A stretch of DNA of 5,447 bases, taken from assembly GCA_005239585.1 (NCBI GenBank), contig SBBU01000257.1, forward strand, positions 1 through 5,447, read 5' to 3'. Below, piece by piece: positions 5,335 to 5,447 of the stretch. A program made the position numbers and the translations under genes. The stretch comes from Planctomycetaceae bacterium (GTDB lineage Bacteria; Planctomycetota; MHYJ01; SBBU01). The notes beneath the pieces were generated by a model. It worked only from the letters and a program-made list of their open reading frames with translations. It was not told the origin of the DNA and searched no databases. Each line of letters starts with the position of its first letter. The stretch's first letter is position 1.

Positions 5335-5447
5335 CTTTTCAGTTGACTGGCCAAGCCTCCAAATGTTGAAACGTCAAGGACTCCTAAATACAATGCTGGT
5401 GCCGTGTCGAAGAGCTATGGTTCTAACTGAGACGCTTGACACTAGGC

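Noticed and set aside
5373..5440. GTCAAG and CTTGAC inverted arms after the anti-sigma gene
   Set aside because: Six-base arms 56 bases apart with no T-tract are expected by chance. I see no convincing terminator in 5335-5447.
5363..5447. Plus-strand ATG frame open to the right edge
   Set aside because: Only 28 codons are visible, with no ribosome binding site and no recognisable motif, so it cannot be told from chance.
1..5447. tRNA, rRNA, CRISPR array or insertion sequence
   Set aside because: No tRNA cloverleaf, rRNA-like sequence, regular direct repeats with spacers, or transposase was seen on either strand.

Overview
The window is one stretch of moderate-GC bacterial DNA. It holds four complete genes and one gene cut off at the left edge. 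A TonB-dependent outer-membrane receptor shows a Gram-negative (two-membrane) cell. The HEAT-repeat protein, the ECF sigma factor and an anti-sigma factor carrying a terpene-cyclase-like toroid together resemble gene content often seen in Planctomycetota and related environmental lineages. That placement is an inference from gene style and not from a marker gene, so confidence is low.

Layout. Positions 1-557 (minus) hold the first 185 residues of a HEAT-repeat protein that runs off the left edge, with its own promoter and ribosome binding site. Positions 558-813 lie between two divergent genes. They hold the HEAT promoter and then two similar A-tract/hairpin/T-tract terminators and a third small hairpin. 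Positions 814-1167 (plus) encode a small retropepsin-like aspartic protease. Positions 1168-1292 separate convergent genes and carry hairpins that can terminate transcripts, best fitted to the minus strand. Positions 1293-3443 (minus) encode the TonB-dependent receptor. Positions 3444-3554 form a short divergent promoter region with a perfect inverted repeat. Positions 3555-4079 (plus) encode an ECF sigma factor. Positions 4060-5334 (plus) overlap it by 20 bases and encode a membrane anti-sigma factor. Positions 5335-5447 contain nothing I can support.

How the parts may work together. The sigma and anti-sigma genes are translationally coupled and form a transmembrane signalling pair. The anti-sigma has a cytoplasmic Cys-His-Cys-Cys zinc-type sigma-binding domain, one membrane helix, and an extracytoplasmic domain built like an alpha6/alpha6 terpene cyclase/prenyltransferase toroid without the catalytic motifs I looked for. 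This is the most unusual object here: an enzyme-like fold apparently used as the sensor of an anti-sigma factor. The divergent TonB receptor could be its target, or a functional partner in uptake. The arrangement recalls FecI-FecR-FecA, but there is no recognisable FecR domain or receptor signalling domain, so any signal must travel by a different route.
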